Shown here one piece after another: positions 47,100-60,236 of a stretch of 64,000 nt of DNA. The stretch's first letter is position 1. Each line of letters opens with the position of its first letter. The stretch lies in contig NC_092323.1 in NCBI RefSeq assembly GCF_036785885.1, positions 9,804,501 to 9,868,500 of the forward strand. Direction: 5' to 3'. The stretch is from Coffea arabica (taxonomy: Eukaryota; Streptophyta; Magnoliopsida; Gentianales; Rubiaceae). Under the pieces are notes generated by a model. The model saw only the letters and a list, made by a program, of their open reading frames with translations, did no database searches and had not been told where the DNA came from. The translations under genes were made by a program, and so were the position numbers.

Positions 47100-48880
47100 T
47101 GAATGAATTATCTGCTCATTTAGTTGCAAAAGCAAGTGGAGCTAAACATGTGAAAGAAAAATATCCAGAATAATTCAAGAATGGTAGACTTTAGATATGA
47201 AAAATGTAAGGTGACCATGTACTAAAATAATCTGCAGCAGAAGAAGAGCATGCACCATGAGGGTATTTGATATTAGAAATTCAACTTGATCGATCTTAGT
47301 TCCCCTTTTCTTCCGAAATTGACTCCACTACGCATGAATGGTCTCTGTCTCCTAATATATTAGCTCAACCCAAATTTGATTGCTTAAACCACCTAATCTC
47401 AACCTCCACACTTTATTTTAATGATGGAAATGTTATTAATATTAATAATCCAAAACAAGATCAATTCAACCGGTCTCATCATTCTACTTATCTCCAGAAA
47501 CCGAATAGACGACCATCTTTCCCCCCCCCCCCTTTTTTTTTTAAATAGGGATGCCATCCCTTAATTTATTTATAATCGAAAAGAGTACATCGAATTAGAG
47601 GAGGGCCAAACCTGACCTCTGTTAAGTAAAAAGAGACAACTAAGGATGAACAATAATACGCACATATGGAAAAATCTGCGTACCTAAACACATAACAGAT
47701 GAAGCGAACGAAATCATCCACATGAGGGTGCCCCACATTTGTGGGATTGTGAGTGAGCATGGGAATTTGGTTTAACATCTTGACATACGTGAGCATGCCA
47801 TCTTTCCTATTTGACATTTCTCTCGCCTGATAAAAATGAAATAACTTCTGTTCAAAGACAAATTAACGTTATGCAGTATGTAGAAGAGATGAGAAAATGG
47901 GATCAAAACTGAATCTCCCAAATTGAAGACAAGAATATTTCTTTCTTACCCAAGTTGTCTAATTATCTTTGTTATGTTTTGTCGCACAATATAGTCAAGA
48001 TAGATCAAGAATTCGCCATTATGGACATGTTCAACAGTTCAAGTGCTCGTCAAGAAGGCATGGAGTTACAAAATTTAAGCCAAAATCGTCACTATGATAC
48101 GGAATCTTCTATGAGGTGATGAATTTGTTGCATTGGGTTGAGATGTTAAATCACGAGAATTATTAGGACACTCTACCATTCTTTTAGACAACATTAAATG
48201 TTGTAACTAGTCAGTTCAAGAAAGGCCAGAAAAGGAAAACTAAAATCAGATTTGTTCAAAAAATTAACCTTAATACTGTGTCAATATACATAGACTCTAT
48301 TCCACAAAATGCATATTGTATTAATGATCATTAGCAATAACCTATGTTATCCGGAGTCAGGCACTAAAGTCCCGCCAGCCAACATAGCCACTCTAATGCA
48401 AAAACATGGGTATGGCAAGGCAAGGTGAAGAGTCCGAGTAACATATATAGGCAATGACAAAGATTAATGTTTCACACTTCCAATTTCGTGAAGCGTCCTA
48501 ACCTTCCATTATCAACCGACCGGGAAGTGTACTGTGATGATGATTTTATTTTTTCTGATCACTTGATTTGCAAAATTTCCATCAAGTTGTCTTTTCCTTT
48601 TGAAAATTTAGAGGGGAGGAAATCTTCTTATTTGCTATGCCAAGAGTTTTACAAGGAACCATGACAAGAAAAAGTAAATAAATTAAACAAAAAGCATCAA
48701 CTCCTTTTAATTACTTTTAGGTGACATTTCAACTCACGTTTATGGTTGAAGATACGCAAATTAAGTTGGTGGATATACAAATCTGGAAACCATGCCATGC
48801 ACACGTCCCCACCGAAAGAAAGTAAACCATATATCTCCAGATTAGTACATTACCTCAACAACATGCAAACTACTAATTTC
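47100..48880. repeat. Diverged non-coding duplication, unit B1
   Basis: Aligns by ordered shared words with unit A over its whole length. It differs by a retroposon inserted at 47523-47797. The part at 48480-48700 (ttcgtgaagcgtcctaacc, then agttttacaaggaacc) corresponds to 45461-45640 in unit A. Confidence 0.65.
47513..47807 (-). mobile_element. Retroposon (275 bp) with 10-bp TSD in unit B1
   Basis: Insert 47523-47797 lies between identical CCATCTTTCC repeats (47513-47522 and 47798-47807). A T-run at 47533-47542 marks the poly(A) of a minus-strand copy, preceded by an odd C-run at 47523-47532. The minus strand has an open frame ending in FGPPLIRCTLFDYK, so a truncated LINE 3' end is likely. 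Unit A lacks it at the equivalent place, which confirms insertion after the duplication. Confidence 0.8.
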
Positions 48881-50640
48881 TTGAAAAGCGAAAGAGGCCT
48901 ATCCCAAAAAAGGGAAAGAAACAAGAGGGCCCTCCCTTGTTTTTTTTGAAGAAAATACTACCCTCAGCAATATGTTCGAAAAGGATCAAGAAAATAAAAT
49001 ATAGAAACTAAAAGTTAATGTGATTCTAGCACATAATGCAATGCTGGTGGCAAACTTTATTTGAAGAGACACATACGTGAGTAAAAATATCAAAAAAATG
49101 AGAAAAAAAAAACTTCATTGAAACAGGTAATCCGGCCCAGCATGTCTGAATTTAATATGGTGAAAATTCTTCCATTCAATGCCCAAGATTTCCACAGAAT
49201 TTTGTTGATGACAATTAGCTGTATACCGTTTATATACTAGATCAGTGCCTCGTACGTATTTCTATCAAGTTCGTGAAGTATTCGAGCTTTCCCTCTCTGT
49301 AGTTACTTTTAGCTCAAGTTGATGACTTTATGGTTGAAGAAACGCGAAACTGGTAGAAGACACAAGTTTATCTAGGTAGCTTCACAAACATGTGGCCAAG
49401 AAACTGATCGGTGCAGGCCAATTGATAGGCTACCTCAAAACCATGTGCAAACTTTTGATGCATCAAGTCCACGAAGAATTATCTTGACAGGAATTGCCCC
49501 GTACTAACAGACACTATCCAGAAATCTCGATTTGGCCGAATTTGTAACCACACACAGAAGCTTATCTTTCTTCCAGAGTTATTCTTGGATGTGCAACATG
49601 ACTGATTCTTTGTGTAGTCACGTATCAAGACTCCAGAAGCAGCCATCCAATAACACTGCATTCACTCATGAACATTTTCTTGCTTAGCCTCTTTTTATCT
49701 AACCAATATTTATACAGATGTATAATATTTACGAGTTCAAAATTTTAAGGCCTTGGATTCAAACCCTTTTTCCCTTCCCTTCTCGACACCCTCTTCTACT
49801 ATAATTTTTTGTTTGAAAAAATAGATGTATAATAATAGAGTGTTTGTGAGAGTACCCAAGCTTCAATTTAGAGATCGAAAAAAAATTTCCCTTAGTTAGG
49901 CTTTACGTTTTGAATCAGTAAATCAGTGCTCAACTCTATGATCATTGATGAGTTGTAGCAAATTTGAAACTACTATGCTCAATTATTTATATAGAGTTGT
50001 AGTAACAAGGATTAAAAGAGGAATCAAAGTAGATAATTAAAGTTTGAAAAGTTGTTTTGCCCGAGACTTAGCTTGGCAGGTGGGAACATTAGTAAGTGAT
50101 CCTAAGATATTTTATTCAATTCTCAATCCTCTTTTCCCTTCACCTTGTAAGGCTCCCCTTGTAAAGCTTGCTCTCCACTTTTCCCCTTCCTCTTTGTCCC
50201 CTTAGCAGCAATGTAGCTAGCACCACAATTTGACAAAGCATCTTCTGATCTCTCTTGTTTATACAACTTGACCCGTTATCCTTTTCCAAACAAGACCTGT
50301 GGTATAAAGAAAACACATGAATTGGAGTCCATGGTGGAGTTTGGATTGCATTTTTATGAAGCGTTTTTAAAAGAACAAAATTTTAAAAAAAGGAGGAATA
50401 TTTTCTGAAACAAAGTAGATAACAGCATCTTTGGTATAGCCTTTTTTGATACCTCTTGTTTCTACAACTTGACCCCTTAAGAAGAGCTTTTAAAACGAAA
50501 AAAAATAAAGAATAAAAAATATTTTCTGAAAAAAAAAAGTAGATGCCAGCAAATTTGGAAACTTTTCCGAAGTTTATTAAAAGTAAGTGCACGTCGGCCA
50601 GAGCCCGGATTGGGTATTATCATATTATCGCGTCCAAATG
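48880..50640. repeat. Diverged non-coding duplication, unit B2
   Basis: Begins aaaagcgaaagaggcctatc at 48886, matched by unit C at 51467. Shares gtgaaaattcttccattcaa (49160 and 51757), gttcgtgaagtatt (49270 and 51848), cagacactatccagaaatct (49509 and 52083) and gatgagttg-agcaaatttg (49948 and 54096). No coding pattern. Confidence 0.7.
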
Positions 50641-51459
50641 CATATAGCCAATCTTGAAGTATAAGTTGAAATTATTCTAGCACACAAACGAATCACAAGA
50701 TGTACATCAATAAAACCTTGAAAACGTACGGATGAATGTTCTAATATAATATTTTGAGGGACGCATAGACGTCTATACTTAACTATTTATTAATTTCATA
50801 ACACCTCTCATTGGATCGATGTCTATTAGACAAAGAAATTGCACTATTAAAATCTTAGTATGAAAAAACTCAGCTGGATTCAAAAAAAAGAAAAAAGAAA
50901 AAAAACTCTAGTGGATGAAAAAATAACACATATTCTTTATGTGTCAATATTGCAACTATGGTTTGAAATCTTTAAACCGAAACATTCTAATTTTTTTCAC
51001 CAATTTTTCAAATATCGCAGTTATCAATGCCTTGATAAATAAATATGTCAAATTTGAGTCTCAAATTTGTTTCTCATCATTAGATTTTTGGAGGTGCTCA
51101 AACTGTGATGTGTGCTTTAATGAAATTAGGAATTTGGGACCAAAACAACTTGATGGTGGAGAATTATTGTTTTGTGGCAAAGACATACTGGAGTTGTATT
51201 GTGTGTGATATGTCCAATTTGAAGGTTGTCAGTGTGTGATCAGTTGACAGTGAATTGAGACTCGCAGCCACCGGAAATTCACATAGGCGGTACAAAACAA
51301 AATGATCTTCATAACTCAGATAATGATCTTTCTAGCCAGATCATCAGAATATTAGAATTTGAACTCTCAACGCCCACCACACTGTTTTGACAGCAGTAGC
51401 ATGCATGCATTGTACTGTTCTGATAACAGCGGTAGGAGCATGCATGCATGCAATCTGGC
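50641..51459. other. Spacer between repeat units B2 and C
   Basis: AT-rich; an 89-codon frame at 50939-51208 has no recognisable motif. Repeated catgcatgca words near 51400-51450. Confidence 0.5.
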
Positions 51460-54210
51460 TCCGCCGGAAAAGCGAAAGAGGCCTATCCCGATTCCCGAAG
51501 GAAGGGCAGAAAGAAAGAAAGAAAAGCTGTTTTAAGAAAATATTACTAGTATAATTAGCAATAATCGAAAAATGGCATTAGTAAAATATGTTCGAAAAAG
51601 ATCAAGAAAATAAGACATAGTATTCCAAGATGCAATGCTGGTGGGCAACTTTGCTTGAAGAGGTGCTCGCGCAAATTAAAAAGAAGAAGAAGAGGACGAA
51701 GACTTTATTTAAAGAGGTAATAGCGTACGGCCCATTCAATATCTGGATTTAATATGGTGAAAATTCTTCCATTCAATGCTCAAGATTTCCACAGAATGTT
51801 ATTGATGACAACTAATTGTATACCTCGTGTTTGTAACTTTGTATCAAGTTCGTGAAGTATTCCAAATATCCCCCCTCAACAGTTACTTTTAGCTGGAGTT
51901 CATGGATGACAAAAAAAAAAAAAAAAAAAAAAGCAAAGCTGGTAAACGACACAATTTTAGCTAGCTTCTCAAACATGTGGCCAAGAAAAGAACTAATCGG
52001 GTGTTGTTCAATTAGTACGTAGATTACCTCAAAACCATGCAAACTTTTGATTCATTAAGTCCACGGATTTGTCCCGTATTAGCAGACACTATCCAGAAAT
52101 CTCGATTTTTCCGAATTTCTCATCATAACAAAATTTTTCTGTCATCCAGAGATAATTTTTCTTAGTAACTAAAGTTAGATTATGCGACTGAAACTACTGT
52201 TGGAGAGAAACGCTCGCTCGAGCAGTATTAACTTTGGAGACATTTTCCTTATAATTGTTCTAATGTTTTTCCATATCGATCGGTTGTTGCAGCAGCAAGT
52301 TGAAGCTTGGAAACTAAAACGGGGCCACTAGCTAGATGACTCCAGAAAACAAGCTAATATATATAATGGTTAGCCATGAATCTTGTGACACCATAAAGTC
52401 AAAAACCATGGACTGGTATTACTGGTTTTTCTTTTCTGGAAACCATATCTTTCGCTGGAGAATAAGCTGTCCTTCAACAGCAAGCTCCCCCGGGGGTTGG
52501 TGTGGCTGGTTTTATCATATATACGGTTTGTTTATTGTGCATTCAGCTCTAATTTGAAGTCATGGACTTGAAGTTGATGAAGAAGCAGGAAATGGGTAAA
52601 CGTTGTTATTGCAATACAGCATCCATCCATTGATGAATATTTGAGCAATAAGAGAAAGCGCACTTTTTATTTTGCCAAAATAAATAAAGAAAATATTCAA
52701 TTAAAACTGCAAATACCGTACTGAATATATATGTTGAAAAAACCGAAGCAAATAAAATTTTCACTTCTTTAGCACGTGATTTATTTTCACATAAGTCAAA
52801 TGAGTTGGCACACCTTAATTGAATATTAGCAACGGAAAGGATTTATTTTGCATTTCCTTACAAAGAAGGTTCTGAATTAGAGATGGCAAATGGGCGAGAT
52901 GGGTGGGACTACAAAATATAGGCTATACCATATTAGTCATGTGACCAATATGGATGCGACAAAACGAGCTAAACCCATTTTAATACCCGCTCAAATATCC
53001 AATAAATTCTATTTTATTTTTTCAACTCTTTTTTTCCTAATCAAATGTCTCAATATTACCTTTTGTTTTTTTCTAATATCATTTAGCTAGTTTGTTTAAC
53101 TCTGTGAAACTGTCCACCATCAAAATCATGCGTTCTCCTAAAATGTTTAATGATTCAGTTTTGTACCTGTTCAAATTTCTACTTCCCATGACTAAACACT
53201 GCCCATGTTTCCTCCAACAGATGATCTTATATACATATTTGTACAGTCCATGTCAGAATGAAGGTGATCAGCTTTGATTCTTTGCATCGTGGAAAAACCG
53301 TGAAACAAAATCTATGCTATATTTTTCTTTCTAAATTAAGTTTTCAAGGACTAAATTTCATGAGATTTGAAAGTAAACTTACTTTCTGAAGTTCAATTTG
53401 GATATAGCAAACTTTGCTAATCAAATGTTTTAATATTTATTGTTGGGTGGTTTTTGATTTTTAGAAAAATCAATAATGTTCTTAAACTTTGGGGGAAAGA
53501 AAGATCCATGATGGAAGTTGTAAATAAGTCCTAGTTAAACCCATATTTCAAATGGATATTATTAGGTATATTTCTAGTTTAACCAAGTCCCATATTTTAT
53601 ACACCTGTCCCACCCAAATTAAATTTGGGTAGGGGAGTCCATTGGGTCTTGGGACTTTTTCCCACCTATATTCCAAACCAATCTTTTTTTTTTCTTTTGA
53701 CTGAAACTCTACACGGAAAAAAGAAAAAAAAATGGAAAAAAAAAGGGGTCGGGTGGGTCGGTATGAGATAAGTTAAGAAGGTATACATCATGCACATTCA
53801 TGTAGTTTTCAGATAGTTAGAAAGTCCCTCGACAATCCCCCCCCAAAACCTACATCCAAAACCTACTTTCTCGCACTCCATTGACCCTTTTTTTTTTTTG
53901 ATCATTCTCTTTCAATTCGACCTACTACGGAGATTTGATTGTGACGAATAAACAAATTGCACCTACATATGCAAGCGGTAGCTTGGTTAGGGCCAGAAAA
54001 ATCTTTTGCTTGATCTAATTCTCTACGTACTGCCAGAGTTTTGTAGACCGAACTTCAATGAGAGATCAAAAAGAATTTCCAGCTCTATGACGAGTGATGA
54101 GTTGCAGCAAATTTGCAAAATAGTACCATGTTCAATTATTTAGGGAGAGGACGTTTGGGAACTTTCCCAAAGAATTTTTGTCATAGAAGTGCACGTCAGA
54201 GACAGAGCCT
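51460..54210. repeat. Diverged non-coding duplication, unit C
   Basis: Continues the same word order as unit B2 (see that entry) and, at 52300-52440, matches the end of unit A: agcttggaaactaaaacggg, then caaagtcaaaaacca-g-tat. Between 52560 and 53980 it contains extra sequence not seen in the other units. The last matching part is 53990-54205. Poly-A runs break the alignment at 51911. Confidence 0.65.
52880..53680. mobile_element. Possible degenerate hAT-like insert in unit C
   Basis: Starts tagagatggcaaatgggcga, a word typical of hAT element ends whose adjacent sequence spells out ggg-tggg motifs. Similar ggtaggggagtccattgggt words occur near 53625-53650. The right terminus is not clear and no target-site duplication was found. 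Confidence 0.3.
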
Positions 54211-54480
54211 AAGTTTTTTTTTTTTTTTTTTTTTGTAATAAAAGGGACTATATATTGAATAAACTTAAGTAATAGGTACAAAACGAGAGAAACAAATTCC
54301 CTTAAGATCTTAAATTTCTCAAAGCATAAGAAATACTATCATAACATACAAAATTCACGTCTTGTTAAGTACCCAGTTTCGTCAATTTGTTAGCACACTG
54401 ATTTGCTTCTCGATAAGCATGTCTCAGTTAGGTGTTAGTAGAGGGTGAAAACCGCGCTGGCAGACGAGGATAAGAATATT
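54211..54480 (-). mobile_element. 5'-truncated LINE 3' end with RNase H remnant
   Basis: A T-run at about 54213-54234 is the poly(A) tail. On the minus strand RHAYREANQCANKLTKLGT and a stop (54365-54367) match the conserved C-terminus of the RNase H domain of plant LINEs (H-REAN-A-L-KLG). The frame is broken just upstream by a stop. It sits at the end of repeat unit C, where unit B2 has no insertion. Confidence 0.72.
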
Positions 54481-56202
54481 ACTAACAAATTACAGCTCAC
54501 AAAATAGGCCCCTACAACATTGAAACTTCAGGAATACCATAAATTTGCATTTCTTGCTTACAAAATGTTCATAATTTAGTCTAAAATCTTGGAGTTCTGT
54601 GTGAGCATTTTCCAAGTGGCGCACAAAAAAGAAAAGAATTTTCTCCAGTCCATATATACATAGAACGACATTCTAAATAGCGCAATAGGTACCTTTGAAA
54701 GCCACAAAACCTGTTCACCACATTTCTGGCTACCAATTTTCAGACCAAGATATTCACAGTAACGTTTTTGGGCAAAAAGGGAATAAATAAACTGCTATAT
54801 GAAAGAATACGTGCCGCAAGTGCCAAGAATCATGCGACGGCAGAAAATACACTATAGGAATCGTATCATCATCAACTATATATTTGCGGTTTTCTACCTA
54901 TTAGCTTCTGTCATTGTTCCTCAGCTGACACCTAGAACTCGGAATGATTAGAAGCAGTGAAAATTCCCATCATCTTATTCTTTCTGACCATAACAGAGAT
55001 AAATACCAAAATAAAGGCCAACAGCTCGTACAAAAACAAATTATACATGAAAAAGCCATGGCTTTATGGGTATGACTTGGCTACGAAAGCACACATAATT
55101 TGATGGCTCAACAAAGCTCTCGTCAAACTCCTAGCCGAGGGTGTTACATTCCATACAACAAAGTTTGTGTACCTGCCAAACAGCAGTTGTCAATTAGAGC
55201 AAACGAGGACGGGTTTACAACCCATGCGTTCAAATTTTCATCAGAAAACTGAAAAAACAAGCACCTGACGTTCATGAATTTACAACAATATCCAACATCT
55301 TCTTTCATAGCCATGATTCTTAGTTGATCACTCGAAATTAGACTCGACAACCATAGAAGAACCAGGCAAGAGATCAGAACCACTATATGATGCTTCTTCA
55401 GGGAAAGTTTCTCTGCCTTATTTAAAAGGCATTAGAAAGGTTTGATGCTCAACATCAGAAAAACTAGCTCCATCGGTTTCCTAAATTTTGAATTTGCCCA
55501 TTAATGTTTCAATTCAACGTCTCCATTTGTAGTTTGTACTATGTAAAGAGGAGGGCAATAGACGTAACAAAGTGAAATGAATTAAATAAGAAGAATGCAT
55601 AGAATGACAGCTTAAACATGCAAGTGATTTGAACTACGACCATGAACTGACAGTACCAAAGACTTTGTATGCCAAATGAAACTTGAAAGAAGAATATGAG
55701 CGGACAATTTTGAAACTATGATAAACCATCTGCCAGGTATGTCTATCCAGTTGCAACTAGGAGACTGATGAGCATGGGCAATATATACAGCAAATAGAAG
55801 GATCAAGCAAACAAGATGTTCCCCGAAGAAACTGCAAAAAGAACGCCTCCATAAAGAACTATTCTATATATATATAGAGGCCTAAGAGCTTCAACAGAAA
55901 TTGCTTTACTAGAACGCAGAAATCTGTATTTAGAATTAAATGCATTGAACTATGTGAAAAGAGTCAAATGCATATATCAATAACCATTAACCATTTTTTC
56001 TAAATAAGTGTACGTGGGAGGGCTGAACCTGGGACCTCTCACTTACCAATAGCTTTAATGAAGTACAAGACTGCGGTTATGAGAAAAAATAACTAAGAAC
56101 ATATGCACATGATTTAGCTGGAGTAAAATGACATTCAGCAGACAAAACATCAAATACTAATATTGTCATCCAAGTTAGGAAGTATACCTCTTGCCTGGTA
56201 AA
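54481..56202. other. Downstream flank of the prolyl 4-hydroxylase gene
   Basis: The first few hundred bases below 56203 are P4H 3' UTR. The minus strand from about 55400 to 54880 is mixed-composition with no stop-free family match and might be further UTR (with an intron) or a non-coding RNA. The 79-codon frame at 55144-55383 begins at a true ATG but has no motif I recognise. Confidence 0.4.
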
Positions 56203-59145
56203 TTACACCTTGTACTCATGGACCCGCATCCACTTTGTTGATGACCACTTATTCCCTCTAATAACAGGGCAACCGCCTACAGAAGCACAATAGAAGAACG
56301 ATGTTAAGAATGGCAATCATTCAATGTAGTACAAGGAGAAGGAGAAAAAGAAAAAAGACGAGCACTTGAAAACCAGTTGAGTTCTACTGCAGTGAGAACT
56401 ACAGTTTCAATACATACTGGAATAACCTCCGAAACTGATCTGTCCCATGATTAGATATCAAATGTACTTGGTACACAAGGGACCCAAAAAAAAAAAAAGA
56501 TGAAAAAAAAAGACCACCATAACTTGAAGGATCAAAAAAAGTTACCGTGCAAACTTGAAGGATCAAGAGTGGCATCAGGCTTCATGCTCCAAAACAGCAA
56601 AGCATCACCCCTCTTTGGTTTAACAGAAAGCCCTCCTTTTCCACATTCAGACAGCTCATTCCACCAAGGTACAGCACTAATATTTCCTTTGGCTGCAGGA
56701 AAAACTGTTTCTCCGCCCTCTTCAATATCTGACCTGCTCATAATTATGTGAGGAGAGGAAACTAGACTATTAGACTAAGATACACAAACATACACTACAT
56801 ACAAAACCACAAGAAGAAAGATAACTTACAAATACATAAGAACTGTAGCTATGCGTTGGCCCCCATTCCTGGTGTTGAACTCATCAAGAAAGTAATCATA
56901 ATGAGGCTCATACTTTTGACCCACCTCATAGTGCAGAATTTGAAGTCCCTCCCCATGCTCTGTACATTCCAGGATTGACTCATAAATATTTTAAGGTGGG
57001 ATAGATATATGAAAGGTCATCCAAACTAATCGTAAAAAGGAGGAAAAGTTCAATACTGTCAACAAAAATCAGCTTGAAAGTAGTGAATTAGCATGAAACC
57101 AGAATCAAACAAATGCTCTCCCTTATCATGAAATAAGTTCCTGGAAAACTTTATTATTAGCTTAGAAAATGAGAAATTTGGCACCAATAGACACTGAAGG
57201 AGTCAAGGAAATAAAGCATATAAGATAGAGATTCAAACACTGTAAGAGCAATAGCTATTCAATGGCAGCAAAGAGATGGTGAGGCAGAAAAGGTAGTGCC
57301 ACAAACAACAAACACAGTAACGAGGAGAGTTCATAATGCTGAGAAACAAGAGCCATGAGGCAAAATCGTAAGGAAGCTCAACATCACCAAGACTAAATGC
57401 CAAGAAAAATACCAGCAGTCATCAAAATTTCCTAGACAACGTAACAACCACTAAATGCCACAAAAGATGGGCCCAAAAACCAGACAGGTCAGAGTAAAAA
57501 AATTACATGGTTGACATCCTTAGTCTTCCTGCCAAAAGATTATAGTGAAAAAGTCCTGAAGGAAAACACTTGGTAACACTACTAATGATTATTCCCTATC
57601 TGTTGCTAAAACACATGCATTCTTATAGGCAAAAGACATAATAACGTATCTTCAAACATACCTACGGGTATGAAGGCAAAATCTGCAATTCTTTTCTCAA
57701 TTTCCCTGACCGTTTTATCACGTCCTCTAGCAAGAAATGTTCCGGAGCTTGTACGAACTCTGCATGCAAAAGAAATCACAGAAGATTTCAATTAAAAGAT
57801 GACAGACAGAATGAATGGCCAAAGTTTTCGTCTTTTTAAGCAAAATTTACATTTTGGTGGCAGAAAAGAATAACGAGTACAAACCTACTATCTTTACTTT
57901 TGCCAGTAGCACTATCCACAACTGTTGACTTTTGCATATGTGGCTTGGCAAGATTGATCAGATATTCACACTCTTCTATAGACTGCACAAGCCAAGAGGA
58001 GGGGAAAAAAATCGAAATAAGTAACTTCGAACCGATCTTCTCTCTTTTCCAGAAAAAATAAAAATCATACAAAGGCTTCAAGCAAATCAATATCTTAAGG
58101 AAGATAATAGAATTTCTAGTGAAATGGCAAAAAAGATTAAAGTAAGCCTGATATGACACACATCGCACATCATGTTTCCTAATGAAACTTGAATACATAC
58201 ATCTTCCTCACTTATAAACATACAGCACAAAATTGCCTACAAAGTCAAGCAACAATCATTTCAGGATTTATAGGATCACATATATGTACCTTCAAATCCT
58301 AATCCTGGCAACTAATCTACTAGGCAGCTAGCAATGCCAAGGCACATCTCAGTTAAAGCAACCCTCAGTTATGAACTTAATTACACGCAAATTCAGAGAA
58401 AACATTTGTAAATTCAGCCACATAAATCAACTAGCACAGAAGATCTAAACGAATTCAATGAAACCAATTAAACTGGCAGATACATAACAAATTTTTATCG
58501 ACTTCTTCAAATGAATTTCATTTCCAATCAAATTACATTCTCACGACTCCTGCAAATCAACATCTATAACCACCAAATATACTGATTTTTCTCCAGCCTT
58601 ACTATTGGGCCTCTTCCCTAATCAGTTCTTCAACCATTCGCCACGGATATGCATACAAAAACATGCAGACTAATTCACTAATAACAAATAAAAATACCAT
58701 ATGACCCAACCAGAGAGGGGGGGAAGAAAGTTTACCAAGAAATTGTGGTAAACAACTGCTCTAGGTTCCCAAGAGATAACTTCAACCCACTGATCTCCCC
58801 TCCCCTCATCATCATCTTCATCACCTCTGCACCAAAAAAACAAAAAGCAAAAATCAAACTCCAGATCGCAAAAAGTTCAAACAGGAAAACAAGAAAGCAA
58901 TTTAACAATTCAAACACCCGTGATTTCATTTCAATGTATCGTTACCTATCAATACTGTTATGGGCAATTGTGCTGAGATCGTGCGCTTTCTGAGAATCTC
59001 TAGAAGTGCTGGGAATGGAGAGTAATCCGAGGGATAACATAATCAACAACAAAAAGGAGAACATGATAAACATAGCGAAAATCAATGTGGAAGACGACGT
59101 CGCTTTCCGCGACGGACCCCTCAGGTGGCGCCCCTTCACCGCCAT
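56203..59145 (-). CDS. P4H: Prolyl 4-hydroxylase, type II membrane protein (P4H5-like)
   Basis: Seven exons (59145-58946, 58826-58736, 57982-57885, 57759-57662, 56959-56830, 56733-56546, 56276-56203) join in phase to 292 residues. The frame reaches 59211, but that codon is TTG; ATG 59143-59145 gives MAVKGRHLRGP, matching the family's MA-KGRH-RG start. A signal anchor (about 21-42) places the enzyme in ER/Golgi membranes with a lumenal catalytic domain. This is a 2-oxoglutarate/Fe(II) dioxygenase: iron ligands H182, D184 and H268, and K278 for 2-oxoglutarate, are all present. VRTSSGTFLARGRDK, EEGGETVFPAAKGN and the ending HEYKV are near-identical to Arabidopsis P4H5 (At2g17720), which hydroxylates prolines of extensins and arabinogalactan proteins. 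All introns are GT-AG. Confidence 0.95.
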
Positions 59146-59502
59146 TGCAAATTTCACTTTCGGAGATCTTCGGGGGATGAATTTAGGAATCGACCAACAA
59201 GTCTCGTTCAATTTTGTTGTGTAATCTGGGAATTTTTCAGTTGAAATTGGAGATAGTACGCCAAGAGAGAAGTTAGGCTTTTAATTAATGAATAATTAAA
59301 GACTAGTACTCATACACAAAGCAGTAGCAGCTGAAAATATGGCCATACACCGCCACTCCAGCACACATTCTCCTCCTTTTCTAAATACGTTATGTATTCA
59401 TTCTTGCACTTCAACTTTATACTTGATACGGAGTACTAGAGTTGAAATATATATTTTGTCTTGTAATTTATATATGATATTGGCAACCCATATTGTTGTT
59501 GT

Positions 59503-60236
59503 TTTTTTGTTGGGAAAATGACATGTTTCGTCCCTTACATTTTGCAAAAATATTTTTTTCATCCCTTACTTTTAAAATGAAGCAAATTCATCCCTGACAT
59601 TTAAAAATTAAAGCTATTACATCCCTGAACCTAATTTTCAATCTGAATCAAATCATCCAATAACCCAGTAATAAATTTCGAAAATAGAATTGATAGATCA
59701 TTCGGTTAACTTCATCATATTCACATGACATTTATTAAACCAAAAAAATAAAAATTATAACATAAAAGACCATTATTTGTCTTGGAATAGTAGAGTTTTT
59801 TTTTTTGTAAATCTTTTCATGCACCGTTAGTATATCCGCTTGCGAATCTAAATGTGTATCATAAATATAAAATTTGGTGTTTAAATTTAAATTAAAATGA
59901 TATGGTGGTACATAAAACTGTCAGTGTATACAATGATAATATAGAAAAGATTAATCTTTCTTTTTTATGTTATAATTTTTTATTTTTTATTTTTAGGTTC
60001 ATTAATTTTCACATGAATATCAAGTTGAGTTAACCAAGTGATCTACTAATTACACCCCCGAAATTTGTAATCAGGTTGATTGGTGGTTTGATTCAGATTG
60101 AAATTTGGGTTCAGGGATGTAATAATTTCAGTTTTTAAATGTCAAGGACGAAATTGGTTCATTTTAAAAGTGAGGGACGAGAAGAATATTTTTGTGAAAT
60201 GTGAAAGATGAAACCGATCATTTTTCCTTTTTTGTT
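59503..60236. mobile_element. Non-autonomous MULE (716 bp), no captured gene seen
   Basis: Element 59512-60227 is flanked by perfect 9-bp duplications, TTTTTTGTT at 59503-59511 and 60228-60236. Terminal inverted repeats begin GGGAAAATGACATGTTTCGT and, in reverse from the right, GGAAAAATGATCGGTTTCAT. They stay similar for about 200-300 bases (catccct-a-ttttaaaatga, catccctgaacc). The AT-rich middle (59740-60000) has no coding frame. Part of the duplication is a T-run, so chance contributes a little, but the TIRs settle the call. Confidence 0.88.

Noticed and set aside
59146-59211. N-terminal extension of the prolyl 4-hydroxylase
   Set aside because: It begins at TTG; the protein from ATG 59145 matches the family's conserved start.
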